DNA of 18,599 bases, taken from contig USTO01000009.1 of the NCBI GenBank assembly GCA_900557675.1, positions 1-18,599 of the forward strand, read 5' to 3'. This DNA is from an uncultured Mollicutes bacterium. Its GTDB lineage: Bacteria; Bacillota_I; Bacilli_A; RF39; UBA660. A program made the translations under genes and the position numbers. Below the pieces are notes generated by a model that was given only the letters and a program-made list of their open reading frames with translations, was not told the origin of the DNA and made no database searches. Shown here in pieces: positions 8,116 to 15,167 of this stretch (position 1 is its first letter; every line of letters starts with the position of its first letter).

Positions 8116-8123
8116 GATTTTTT
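8095..8123. terminator. Bidirectional terminator between the Fem-family gene and gap
   Basis: TCTCAT (8101-8106) pairs with ATGAGA (8112-8117) around a 5-nt loop, and the flanking A and T runs extend the stem to as many as 12 pairs. T-runs on both strands make it work in both directions. The hairpin contains the Fem-family stop codon (8113-8115) and its outer stem reaches into the gap stop codon (8122-8124). Confidence 0.85.
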
Positions 8124-9132
8124 ATTTAACTAAATTAGCAAAATATCTAGCACATCTAACCATCTGATGAGAATAGCCATTTTCATTATCATACCAAGCA
8201 ACGATTTTAACAAGTTGCTTTCCATCGACTTCTAAAATATCAGTAAGCAAAAGATCAACAACCCCACCATGAGTATCTCCAACAATATCACTAGATACAA
8301 TAGGGTCACTAGTAACACCTAAAGAATCACTAACTGAAGAAATAAAAGCCTTATTAATCTCATCAATAGAAACATTTCTTTTAAGTTCAAGAACAAGATC
8401 AACACAAGAACCATCTGAAACAGGTACTCTCATAGCAGACCCTCTCATCTTACCATCTAAACTAGGTATAACACGTCCAATAGCATTAGCAGCACCAGTC
8501 GAAGTAGGAATAATATTAATAGCACCAGCTCTACCACGTCTAGCCTCAATACCCTTCTTATGAGAAACATCAAGCATAACCTGATCATTAGTATAAGCAT
8601 GAATAGTAGTCATATAACCCTTAACTATTCCAAAATTATTATTAATAACATCAAGAACCGGAGCCAAACAATTAGTAGTACAACTAGCAGCACTAATAAC
8701 ACGTTCATCACCATTCAAAATAGACTCATTAACACCATAAACGACAGTCTTAACATCACTATCCTTACATGGTGCAGAAATAATAACCCTCTTAGCACCA
8801 GCTTCAATATGCCTATAAGCAGAATCTTTCTTAGTAAAATGACCACTACACTCAAAAACTATATCAACACCAAGTTCCCCCCAAGGAAGTTCCAAAGGAT
8901 CACTACTAGAAAAAATCTTTATCTTCCTACCTGAAGAAACTAAATAATTACCAAAATAACCAATCTCATCTTTTTTATAAGTACCTTGACTAGAATCATA
9001 CTTAAGTAAATGAGCAAGTTCCTTAGCATCACTCAAATCATTTATAGCAACAACTTCAAAATCACTGCTATCCTCAAGAATCCTAAAAACTAACCTACCT
9101 ATCCTACCAAAACCATTAATTGCAACCTTCAT
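8122..9132 (-). CDS. gap: Glyceraldehyde-3-phosphate dehydrogenase, NAD-type
   Basis: GAPDH oxidises and phosphorylates glyceraldehyde-3-phosphate to 1,3-bisphosphoglycerate in glycolysis. The 336-aa length is normal. Features: NAD-binding INGFGRIGR (5-13), Asp32 in AINDLSD favouring NAD over NADP, the catalytic SAASCTTNCLAP with Cys151, His178 in TTIHAYT, RRGRAGAINIIPTSTGA (198-214), and the C-terminal WYDNENGYSHQMV. The ATG at 9132 has AGGAGG 5 nt upstream, and that site overlaps the stop of the preceding kinase gene, so the two are co-transcribed and coupled. I saw no gap-specific promoter in the 9-nt gap. Transcription ends at the terminator shared with the Fem-family gene. Confidence 0.97.
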   Translation of the reverse strand: MKVAINGFGRIGRLVFRILEDSSDFEVVAINDLSDAKELAHLLKYDSSQGTYKKDEIGYFGNYLVSSGRKIKIFSSSDPLELPWGELGVDIVFECSGHFTKKDSAYRHIEAGAKRVIISAPCKDSDVKTVVYGVNESILNGDERVISAASCTTNCLAPVLDVINNNFGIVKGYMTTIHAYTNDQVMLDVSHKKGIEARRGRAGAINIIPTSTGAANAIGRVIPSLDGKMRGSAMRVPVSDGSCVDLVLELKRNVSIDEINKAFISSVSDSLGVTSDPIVSSDIVGDTHGGVVDLLLTDILEVDGKQLVKIVAWYDNENGYSHQMVRCARYFANLVK

Positions 9133-9141
9133 AATATCCTC

Positions 9142-10791
9142 CTATTCAAAATAACTACCACCAATAAACTCTCTTAAAATAGAATCACTAGGAATTTCAT
9201 CCGTAGGAATACCCACAAACATACCTAAAAAATTAAGTAAACGAATAACTTCTTCATAATAAGGTGAAGTATTATCAATTCCAAAAAGAAGAGGCTCAGC
9301 ATAAAGTTTAAGTACCCCAATCTCATATATAAGTGAAGTATTATAAATATAATCAACATCATCCTGAAAAGGAAAAATATATTTATTTTCTCCATCCCTA
9401 ACAGTCTTCCATCTCTTAATAGTCTCTTCAGCACTATACCCACGAGTCCTATTATCTCTTATAATTCTTCTAAGAAGCCTTACATCAGTATTAGAAATCA
9501 TATTGTGATTATCAATATTCAAATCAGAAAGTGGAGATATATAAACTTTATATTTCCTATCCTTAGCAATAGACTTAGTAAGCTTTTCATTAACAGCATG
9601 AAGCCCCTCAATAATTAGTATATCCTGATCTTCAAGTTTTATTTTATTTCCTAAATATTCAGACTTACCCTTATAAAAATTAAAAGTAGGAACTTCAACC
9701 TCTTCACCATTAACAAGCTTAGTCAAATCCTTATTAAACAAATCAATATTAATAGCATCAATAGTCTCAAAATCATAATCCCCATTAGGAAGCTTAGGAG
9801 TCTTATCCCTATCTAAAAAATAATCATCAACCGAAAGAGGTTTAGGATTTAGACCAAAACTCTTAAGAAACATAGAAAGTTTCCTAGAAGTAGTAGTCTT
9901 ACCACTAGAAGAAGGTCCAGCAAGCAAAACAAGTTTTATTCTATCCCTTTGATCATATATTTCCCTAGCCAAATTAAGCAAATTGTTACTAGAAATAGTC
10001 TCTGTAAGCTTAATAATATCAGAAATCTTACCACTTGCAACAGCCTTATTAACATCAGCACTATCAAATAAACCAAGCTTCTTAGACAAAGAATAAATAT
10101 CATCAAAAGTTTTAACAATCTTCTCCCTATTTACATATTCTGGAATATTACCATTATCCCCCACAGTAGGAAATTGCAAAATAAAAGATCCCTTATCTAA
10201 AAAATACAAATCAAAAGACTTAAATACTCCAGTAGAAATAGGCATATTACAAAAGAAATAATCATATAAATCACCAAGTTTATACAAAGTAACATAATGA
10301 TTAGTATTATAAATAAAAGTATCAGCCTTACTCTTATCATTAACACTTAAAAAATACTTTCTAGCTTCCTTTCTACTAACCAAACACTTTTCAATATGCA
10401 TATCATTCTCTATGATCTCAGTCATCTTATCCTTAAGCTTATTAAGTCTATCCTGATTAAGATATAAATTAGTCCTAAGCTTAATAGCCTTATCAATAGA
10501 ATGACAAACTTTCACATAATAATCATATCCAAAAAGTTCCTTAAAAGCATAAGAAAGAACAAAGAATAAAGATCTAGTATAAATTCTATTCCCAGTAGGA
10601 TCAAGAACATTAACAAATCTTACACTACAATCATAATTAATCTTCTTATCAAGAGAAAAAATTTCATTATCTACAAAAGCAACAAGAGCAGGAAACTCTT
10701 CTTTATATACTTTTTCAGATATTTCAAAAAGAGTAATACCCTTATCAAAATCATATTTTTCATCATTAATAATAACATTTATCTTTTCCAT
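9142..10791 (-). CDS. TGS-domain/uridine kinase-like fusion protein (putative nucleoside kinase)
   Basis: The 549-aa protein has two parts. Residues 1-65 look like a TGS domain, followed to about 270 by a region resembling the editing-associated domain of threonyl-tRNA synthetase. Residues about 285-500 are a uridine kinase/phosphoribulokinase P-loop domain with AGPSSSGKTTTS (291-302, Walker A), DDYFLDRD (322-329), the FxFETIDAIN segment, LIIEGLHAVNE (Walker B area) and RLLRRIIRDNRTRGYSA. Fusions of this kind are known in Clostridia, Bacilli and Thermotogae and are usually named nucleoside or uridine kinases; the true substrate is poorly known. The ATG at 10791 follows AGAGGGTG with a 7-nt gap. 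It lies 9 nt before gap. A role for the N-terminal part as an RNA or ligand sensor is inference. Confidence 0.88.
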   Translation of the reverse strand: MEKINVIINDEKYDFDKGITLFEISEKVYKEEFPALVAFVDNEIFSLDKKINYDCSVRFVNVLDPTGNRIYTRSLFFVLSYAFKELFGYDYYVKVCHSIDKAIKLRTNLYLNQDRLNKLKDKMTEIIENDMHIEKCLVSRKEARKYFLSVNDKSKADTFIYNTNHYVTLYKLGDLYDYFFCNMPISTGVFKSFDLYFLDKGSFILQFPTVGDNGNIPEYVNREKIVKTFDDIYSLSKKLGLFDSADVNKAVASGKISDIIKLTETISSNNLLNLAREIYDQRDRIKLVLLAGPSSSGKTTTSRKLSMFLKSFGLNPKPLSVDDYFLDRDKTPKLPNGDYDFETIDAINIDLFNKDLTKLVNGEEVEVPTFNFYKGKSEYLGNKIKLEDQDILIIEGLHAVNEKLTKSIAKDRKYKVYISPLSDLNIDNHNMISNTDVRLLRRIIRDNRTRGYSAEETIKRWKTVRDGENKYIFPFQDDVDYIYNTSLIYEIGVLKLYAEPLLFGIDNTSPYYEEVIRLLNFLGMFVGIPTDEIPSDSILREFIGGSYFE

Positions 10792-10821
10792 AAATTAACA
10801 CCCTCTTAATTCTATATTAAT

Positions 10822-10850
10822 ATTTTATCACATATTGTATGATTTTGATA
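10822..10850 (-). promoter_or_regulatory. Candidate promoter of the udk-like/gap operon, extended -10
   Basis: Minus-strand TAAAAT (10827-10822) preceded by TGA gives an extended -10. Seventeen bases upstream is TATCAA (10850-10845), a poor -35 box, so the call rests on the -10 element. The predicted start near 10815 gives a leader of about 24 nt. On the plus strand the same bases 10845-10850 read TTGATA, a possible -35 box for clpP, but its best partner (TACGTA at 10870-10875) has a 19-bp spacer and is weak. Confidence 0.45.
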
Positions 10851-10896
10851 CGAATAATAATCATTTTTTTACGTAATTTATTAACAGGTGATAAAA

Positions 10897-11478
10897 ATGA
10901 ACTTAATTCCAACAGTAATAGAAAAAGAAATAAATGGAGAAAGAAGCTACGATATTTACTCAAGACTACTAAAAGACAGAATAATTATCCTAAACGGAGA
11001 AATAAACGATACAACCGCAAACATAATAGTAGCAGAACTACTATACTTAGACTCAGAATCACACGAAGATATAAATCTATACATAAACTCCCCTGGAGGA
11101 GCAATAACATCAGGAATGGCCATATATGACACAATGAACTTCATAAAAAGCAAAGTATCAACAATCTGTATAGGAATGGCAGCATCCATGGCAGCATTCC
11201 TCTTATCAAGCGGAGAAAAAGGAAAAAGATTAGCACTTCCAAACTCTGAAGTAATGATTCATCAACCACTAGGAGGAGCACAAGGACAAGCAACAGAAAT
11301 AAAAATAGCAGCAGAAAGAATACTAAAACTAAAAGAAAAACTAAACAAAATAATGTCAAAAAACACAGGAAAATCCCTAGAACAAATAGAAAAAGACACA
11401 GAAAGAGATTACTTCTTATCAGCAAAAGAAGCCAAAAATTATGGTCTAATAGACAAAATTATTGAAAACAAAAAATAA
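10897..11478 (+). CDS. clpP: ATP-dependent Clp protease proteolytic subunit
   Basis: ClpP is the 14-subunit serine protease chamber that degrades proteins delivered by ClpX or ClpC. The 193-aa protein has the full triad: Ser97 in GMAASMAAF, His122 in [16 protein letters not shown] and Asp171 in ERDYFLS. The oxyanion-hole loop [18 protein letters not shown] (64-81) and the N-terminal [10 protein letters not shown] are typical. The frame opens with a GTG at 10888, but that triplet lies inside the ribosome-binding site AGGTGA (10886-10891), so the ATG at 10897 is the start. No CtsR heptad repeat or CIRCE element was found in the 105-bp upstream region. It is followed by dgkB after 27 nt, though dgkB seems to have its own promoter. 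Confidence 0.97.
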   Translation: MNLIPTVIEKEINGERSYDIYSRLLKDRIIILNGEINDTTANIIVAELLYLDSESHEDINLYINSPGGAITSGMAIYDTMNFIKSKVSTICIGMAASMAAFLLSSGEKGKRLALPNSEVMIHQPLGGAQGQATEIKIAAERILKLKEKLNKIMSKNTGKSLEQIEKDTERDYFLSAKEAKNYGLIDKIIENKK

Positions 11479-11490
11479 TTTATGTATAAT
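11462..11490 (+). promoter_or_regulatory. dgkB promoter overlapping the end of clpP
   Basis: TTGAAA (11462-11467), 17-bp spacer and a perfect TATAAT (11485-11490). The -35 box lies in the last clpP codons. The predicted start near 11497 leaves a leader of only about 9 nt that begins at the ribosome-binding site. Base content is so AT-rich here that chance matches are possible, but box identity and spacing are good. Confidence 0.55.
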
Positions 11491-11505
11491 TAAATTGGTG
11501 ATAAG

Positions 11506-12423
11506 ATGAAAAACTGTGAACTAATCTGTAACAGAGAAAGTGGTAAAGGCATAAAAAGAAAAACAATCAATGAAGTAATAAACAAACTACAAGAACATGA
11601 ATATAAAACACATATCTATTACACAGAAAAACACGGAGATGCAAAAAGACATGTAAAAAATCTCAAATATGCCGACCTAGTCCTATCAATCGGAGGAGAC
11701 GGAACATTTAATGAAATAGTCCAAGGAAACTACCTGCGAGAAGAAAAACTATTACTATCACATATCCCAGTTGGAACAACCAACGATATAGGACACATGC
11801 TAGGACTTAACAAAAACATCCTAAAAAGCCTAGAAAAAATCCTAGAAGGGGAAATAAAAAACGTAGATATAGGACTAATAAACAACCAACCATTCTTCTA
11901 TGTCGCAGGATTCGGAAAATTCATAAACGTACCCTATCAAACATCAAGAAAACTAAAAAAGAAACTAGGACACCTAGCATACCTCATAAACGGAGTAAAA
12001 GAATTCTTTCAAATAACAAAACTATACGAACTAGAATACACAGTAAATAACGAAACATATCACGGATTCTACTCACTAATACTAATCTCAAATGCAAACA
12101 GAATTGCAGGATTAAACAACATATATAAAAATGTAAAACTAGACGATAATAAATTCGAAATAATGTTCTGTAACATCAACAGAAGAAAAGATCTAGTAAA
12201 AACACTAATACTATTAATAAAAACAGGAATAACAAACGTACCAGGTATATACTGTCACACAAGCGACAAAGTAGAAATAACATTTAACGAAAAAATAAAA
12301 AATAACTGGACAATAGACGGAGAAAAACTAAAAGACGAAAAAAAGAAATACAAAATAACCATCAATAAAGAACTAAAAATGTTGCTTCCTAAAAAAAATA
12401 TACCAAAACTATTCACAAAATAA
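11506..12423 (+). CDS. dgkB: Diacylglycerol kinase, DgkB type
   Basis: DgkB phosphorylates diacylglycerol released during lipoteichoic acid synthesis and returns it to the phospholipid pathway; it acts at the inner face of the membrane. The 305-aa length matches the family. Motifs: NRESGKG (9-15, usually NPxSGKG, so the proline is replaced by arginine), the nucleotide-binding SIGGDGTFNEI (61-71), PVGTTNDIGHMLGL (88-101), NVDIGLINNQPFFYVAGFG, and IDGE near the C-terminus. There is no membrane segment, unlike DgkA. The ATG at 11506 is preceded by GGTGA (11497-11501). It ends at a terminator shared with whiA. A sphingosine-kinase-like or YegS-like substrate cannot be excluded; the overall pattern fits DgkB best. 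Confidence 0.82.
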   Translation: MKNCELICNRESGKGIKRKTINEVINKLQEHEYKTHIYYTEKHGDAKRHVKNLKYADLVLSIGGDGTFNEIVQGNYLREEKLLLSHIPVGTTNDIGHMLGLNKNILKSLEKILEGEIKNVDIGLINNQPFFYVAGFGKFINVPYQTSRKLKKKLGHLAYLINGVKEFFQITKLYELEYTVNNETYHGFYSLILISNANRIAGLNNIYKNVKLDDNKFEIMFCNINRRKDLVKTLILLIKTGITNVPGIYCHTSDKVEITFNEKIKNNWTIDGEKLKDEKKKYKITINKELKMLLPKKNIPKLFTK

Positions 12424-12448
12424 GAGTTAAGAAACAATCTTAACTCTT
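12422..12448. terminator. Bidirectional terminator between dgkB and whiA
   Basis: Eleven perfect pairs: AAGAGTTAAGA (12422-12432) with TCTTAACTCTT (12438-12448) around a 5-nt loop. TTTT follows on the plus strand and TTATTTT on the minus strand, so it can stop transcription from both sides. It overlaps the stop codons of both convergent genes. Confidence 0.88.
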
Positions 12449-13369
12449 TTCATTTCTAATTTTATCCGCAATCTCATGAACCTTTCTAAACCTATGACTA
12501 AGACCAGACTTAGTAATATTAGAAGAAGTCTCTGAACTCATAATATAACTAAGCTCAGACAAAGAAACTTCAGGATACTTCTCACGATAAAAAATAACCT
12601 CCTTAAGCTTATCAGAAAGACTATCAAAATAAGAATACTTCTTAATCAAATCAATATCAGCAATCTGCTTGCGGCAAGTATCAATAGTCCTATCAACATT
12701 AGCCTGTTCACAATTATTAAGCCTATTAGTCATATTCTTATGATCCCTATATATACGTATGTCCTCATAATATAAAATAGCATTATTAGCACTCACTATC
12801 CTAAGAAAATCACCAATCTTTTCAGCTTCCTTAACATAAGTCATATAACCCTTATCCCTAGGAATAACCTTCGCACTTATCCCAAAATACAAAAGCAAAG
12901 AACAAATAAAATAAGCCTCATCACTTCTATCAACCAAAAACTCCATATGATACCTAGACTTCTTAGGATCATTTATGCTACCCTTAGCAAGAAAAACACC
13001 ACGCAAATAAGCCCTCTTTAAGTCTTCATCATCCAAAAAATAAGAAGGAACAGAAGGAAACATAACACCATTATCACAAACCATAAGACTACTCAAAATA
13101 CTAGAAACCTTATCAGAAACAACAATATTATAATAACTCTTATTAAAACTATTACCCTTCAAAGAAGAAATACAAGGATTTATATCAAACAATTCCTTAA
13201 ACAAAGAAAATATCTTTCTAACAACCTTAGGATTCTCAGAAACAACCACAAAACTATTATCAGAAATAGAAATATTATTTCTAAGAAAACCAGATAAAAG
13301 ACAAATATTCTCAAGCCTAGAATAATCATTAGAACATATCTCATTCTTAATTTCCGTAGTAAAAGACAC
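12440..13369 (-). CDS. whiA: Sporulation/cell-division regulator WhiA
   Basis: WhiA joins a LAGLIDADG-like homing-endonuclease fold to a C-terminal helix-turn-helix. In Streptomyces it drives sporulation; in non-sporulating and Bacillus-type Gram-positives it affects cell division and chromosome segregation. The 309-aa protein has the typical MSFTTEIKNEIC start, the degenerate LAGLIDADG block YLRGVFLAKGSINDPKKSRY (about 115-134), and the C-terminal ITKSGLSHRFRKVHEIAD. The start is a GTG at 13369, preceded by GAGGTGA lying in the last yvcK codons. The two genes are 4 nt apart and clearly coupled. The gene ends at the hairpin shared with dgkB. Confidence 0.95.
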   Translation of the reverse strand: MSFTTEIKNEICSNDYSRLENICLLSGFLRNNISISDNSFVVVSENPKVVRKIFSLFKELFDINPCISSLKGNSFNKSYYNIVVSDKVSSILSSLMVCDNGVMFPSVPSYFLDDEDLKRAYLRGVFLAKGSINDPKKSRYHMEFLVDRSDEAYFICSLLLYFGISAKVIPRDKGYMTYVKEAEKIGDFLRIVSANNAILYYEDIRIYRDHKNMTNRLNNCEQANVDRTIDTCRKQIADIDLIKKYSYFDSLSDKLKEVIFYREKYPEVSLSELSYIMSSETSSNITKSGLSHRFRKVHEIADKIRNEKS

Positions 13370-13373
13370 AAAA

Positions 13374-14321
13374 TCACCTCATCAAATAGTTAAATATACT
13401 AGTAGCAAGTTTAAGTCCATTATGACGAATATAATTACCCTCTATAACAAGCAAATCCTCTTTAATAAGTTCACATCCCAAATCACGAATCTTATCTTCA
13501 TCAATCTTAACAAGACTCTTATTCTCAGCAGAAATATACTTATCAAGAACCAAAGAAGGAAGCTTACTATCCGCAGCTAAAACAGAATCAATCTTTCTCT
13601 TACCAAGATAATCATTAATAATCTTAACATGATCAGAAACAGTATAATCCTCAGTTTCAAACACCTGATCAACAGCATTACAAGTATAAAGTATCCTAGC
13701 CTTACTCTCATCAATCGCATCAATAATATCCTTAGAAAGAAGATTAGGTATTAAACTAGTATATAAACTACCCATACTAAAAATAATCAAATCACAAGAT
13801 TTAATCTCAGAAATAATCTCCGGATCAACATTAGGAACCTCATCATAAAAAACCTTCTTTATCTTACGCCTATCATGTCCAATTTCACTCTCACCGTGAA
13901 TAATATCACCACTAGTAGTCTCAGCCATCAAAGTAAGATAATCCTCAGACAAAGGAAGAATCTTATGACGAACCTTCAAAAAATCACTAAGAACCCTAAT
14001 ACTTTCCTTAAGACTTCCAGTAATATTATACATAGCAGCCATAATTAAATTCCCAACAGCATGACCATCTAAATCAGTATAAGTATCAAACCTATACTGT
14101 AACAATTCCTTAATCTTATCATCAGCATTACTAAGAGCAACTATAACCTTACGCACATCACCCATCGCAGGCATAAAAAACTCCTCACGAAGCTTACCAG
14201 TCGAAGAACCATTATCAGAAACACTAATAACAGTAGTTATATCAACAGGAAACTCCTTAAGACCACGAACTAAAAAACTAATTCCAGTTCCTCCTCCAAA
14301 TACTACAACTTTTTTATTCAT
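13374..14321 (-). CDS. yvcK: YvcK/CofD-like family protein (UDP-sugar-binding, cell-envelope control)
   Basis: YvcK proteins (GlmR in Bacillus) bind UDP-GlcNAc, steer carbon toward peptidoglycan precursors and are needed on gluconeogenic carbon sources. The 315-aa protein opens with KKVVVFGGGTGIS (3-15), a Rossmann-type glycine loop, and has MGDVRKVIVALSN and DGHAVGNLIMAAMYN, typical for the family. The frame extends to 14381, but the ATG at 14321 is preceded by GGTGA (14330-14326) and gives the family N-terminus, while the extension is a low-complexity hydrophobic stretch. It is followed by whiA as in most Bacillota; the rapZ gene that usually precedes it is not here. The stop codon is TGA. 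Confidence 0.93.
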   Translation of the reverse strand: MNKKVVVFGGGTGISFLVRGLKEFPVDITTVISVSDNGSSTGKLREEFFMPAMGDVRKVIVALSNADDKIKELLQYRFDTYTDLDGHAVGNLIMAAMYNITGSLKESIRVLSDFLKVRHKILPLSEDYLTLMAETTSGDIIHGESEIGHDRRKIKKVFYDEVPNVDPEIISEIKSCDLIIFSMGSLYTSLIPNLLSKDIIDAIDESKARILYTCNAVDQVFETEDYTVSDHVKIINDYLGKRKIDSVLAADSKLPSLVLDKYISAENKSLVKIDEDKIRDLGCELIKEDLLVIEGNYIRHNGLKLATSIFNYLMR

Positions 14322-14336
14322 AAAATCACCATACTT

Positions 14337-14365
14337 ATTATACAAAATAAACAAAAACAAGTAAA
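14337..14365 (-). promoter_or_regulatory. yvcK-whiA promoter
   Basis: Minus-strand TTTACT (14365-14360), 17-bp spacer and a perfect TATAAT (14342-14337). The predicted start near 14330 is at the ribosome-binding site, so the leader is about 9 nt. The -35 box and most of the spacer are part of a 26-bp sequence repeated in the fic promoter. Confidence 0.65.
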
Positions 14366-14370
14366 CAAAA
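14345..14370 (-). repeat. 26-bp direct repeat, copy downstream of fic
   Basis: Identical base for base to 15104-15129, in the same orientation. On the minus strand it holds the -35 box and most of the spacer of the yvcK promoter and consists of near-repeats of TTGTTTA/TTGTTTT. The two copies are 759 bp apart and enclose the fic gene. Confidence 0.85.
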
Positions 14371-14398
14371 ATAATGATCATTAAGCATAATCATTATT
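14367..14398 (-). terminator. fic terminator
   Basis: Minus-strand AATAATGAT (14398-14390) pairs with ATCATTATT (14378-14370): nine perfect pairs with an 11-nt loop and a short T-run (14371-14367). It starts 2 bases after the fic stop codon and its descending arm touches the repeat that holds the yvcK promoter, so fic and yvcK are separate transcription units. The stem has few G-C pairs, so its efficiency is uncertain. Confidence 0.6.
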
Positions 14399-14399
14399 C

Positions 14400-15071
14400 T
14401 TAATACACATCATATTCCTTCATCTTAAGCATTTCTCTCTCTTGAAGTTCTTTAATAAACAAAACAAATCCATCAATATCATAATTTTGTATCAAATTAA
14501 AGTATCTGATCCTATCACTATCATCAATAACAATAGGAATCTCATTATTACTAATCAATTGATGATTAATAAGTAAACGACCAGCTCTACCATTACCATC
14601 CTCAAAAGGATGAATATGTTCAAAATTAATATGAAACTTAGCAATCTTTTCAAAAATATTACATTCACTATTATCAAACTCATACAAAAGCTCACTCATC
14701 AAACTAGGAACTAACTCAGGTTTAGGAGGAACAAAATCCGCCCCATTAATATAATTTTGAATCTTTCTATAACCAGAAGTATCTTTAATATTTTTATTAA
14801 TAATATCTCCAAATTTAACAATAATACCATTATCCAACCTATTTAAATTATTAAGAGACATATCAATAGCATATTTCAAATTAATAGCCTCATAAAGTTC
14901 TCTAGGATTAACATTTTGCAAAGGAAGAGACTCATCATTAAAAACAATAGAATAAGTTTCAGCATAACTCAAAGTATTACCCTCTATAGCATTAGAACAC
15001 TTGATACTACGAGTAATAAAATTCTCAAAATATTCACGCTTCTTTATAGCCTCTAAAAACTTATTTTCCAC
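14400..15071 (-). CDS. Fic domain protein (putative protein AMPylase) with N-terminal inhibitory motif
   Basis: Fic proteins usually transfer AMP from ATP to hydroxyl side chains of target proteins. The catalytic motif HPFEDGNGRAGR (154-165) is complete, including the histidine and the phosphate-binding GNGR. An N-terminal motif S26-N-A-I-E30-G31 matches the inhibitory (S/T)xxxE(G/N) helix, so this is a self-inhibited class II Fic with no separate antitoxin needed. No antitoxin-like gene lies beside it. Length is 223 aa from the GTG at 15071, chosen because GAGGTG (15085-15080) sits 8 nt upstream; the GTGs at 15080 and 15077 are closer than usual but possible. It has its own promoter and terminator and lies between two 26-bp direct repeats, which suggests an acquired gene. 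The target protein is unknown. Confidence 0.9.
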   Translation of the reverse strand: MENKFLEAIKKREYFENFITRSIKCSNAIEGNTLSYAETYSIVFNDESLPLQNVNPRELYEAINLKYAIDMSLNNLNRLDNGIIVKFGDIINKNIKDTSGYRKIQNYINGADFVPPKPELVPSLMSELLYEFDNSECNIFEKIAKFHINFEHIHPFEDGNGRAGRLLINHQLISNNEIPIVIDDSDRIRYFNLIQNYDIDGFVLFIKELQEREMLKMKEYDVY

Positions 15072-15095
15072 AAACACCACACCTCACATAAACAA

Positions 15096-15124
15096 ATTAT
15101 ATCAAATAAACAAAAACAAGTAAA
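15096..15124 (-). promoter_or_regulatory. fic promoter, extended -10
   Basis: Minus-strand TTTACT (15124-15119), 17-bp spacer and TATAAT (15101-15096) preceded by TGA. The -35 box and most of the spacer are identical to the yvcK promoter. The predicted start near 15089 gives a leader of about 18 nt. Confidence 0.65.
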
Positions 15125-15129
15125 CAAAA
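15104..15129 (-). repeat. 26-bp direct repeat, copy upstream of fic
   Basis: The second copy of the repeat at 14345-14370, with no mismatch. It forms the -35 box and most of the spacer of the fic promoter. The GNAT promoter (15746-15757 and upstream) has a similar but not identical T-rich spacer. Confidence 0.85.
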
Positions 15130-15130
15130 T

Positions 15131-15166
15131 AAAAATACTAATAATTAAACTAAATAAGTCATTTTT
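15131..15166 (-). terminator. Possible weak terminator of the GNAT gene
   Basis: AAAAATGACT (15166-15157) directly after the GNAT stop codon can pair with AGTATTTTT (15139-15131), with one bulged G and a 17-nt loop, followed by ATTTTG. The stem is AT-rich and the loop long, so this is a tentative call. Confidence 0.3.
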
Positions 15167-15167
15167 A

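Noticed and set aside
8113..8136. Mycoplasma-type genetic code with TGA as tryptophan
   Set aside because: TGA at 8113 and 13374 ends full-length proteins at the expected family ends, next to terminators or the next ribosome-binding site, and tryptophan is encoded by TGG throughout.
10838..10870. Inverted repeat followed by a T-run before clpP as an intrinsic terminator
   Set aside because: The stem is only about six A-T-rich pairs with a 14-base loop, and no gene is transcribed toward it from the left, since the udk-like gene runs the other way.
14322..14381. N-terminal extension of YvcK (hydrophobic, signal-anchor-like)
   Set aside because: It lies upstream of the predicted transcription start and is a by-product of T-rich promoter DNA; the ribosome-binding site and the family N-terminus both point to 14321.
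14345..15129. The 26-bp repeats as insertion-sequence ends or target-site duplication of a transposon
   Set aside because: They are direct, not inverted, no transposase is present, and 26 bp is longer than usual target duplications; a promoter duplication or recombination product fits better.
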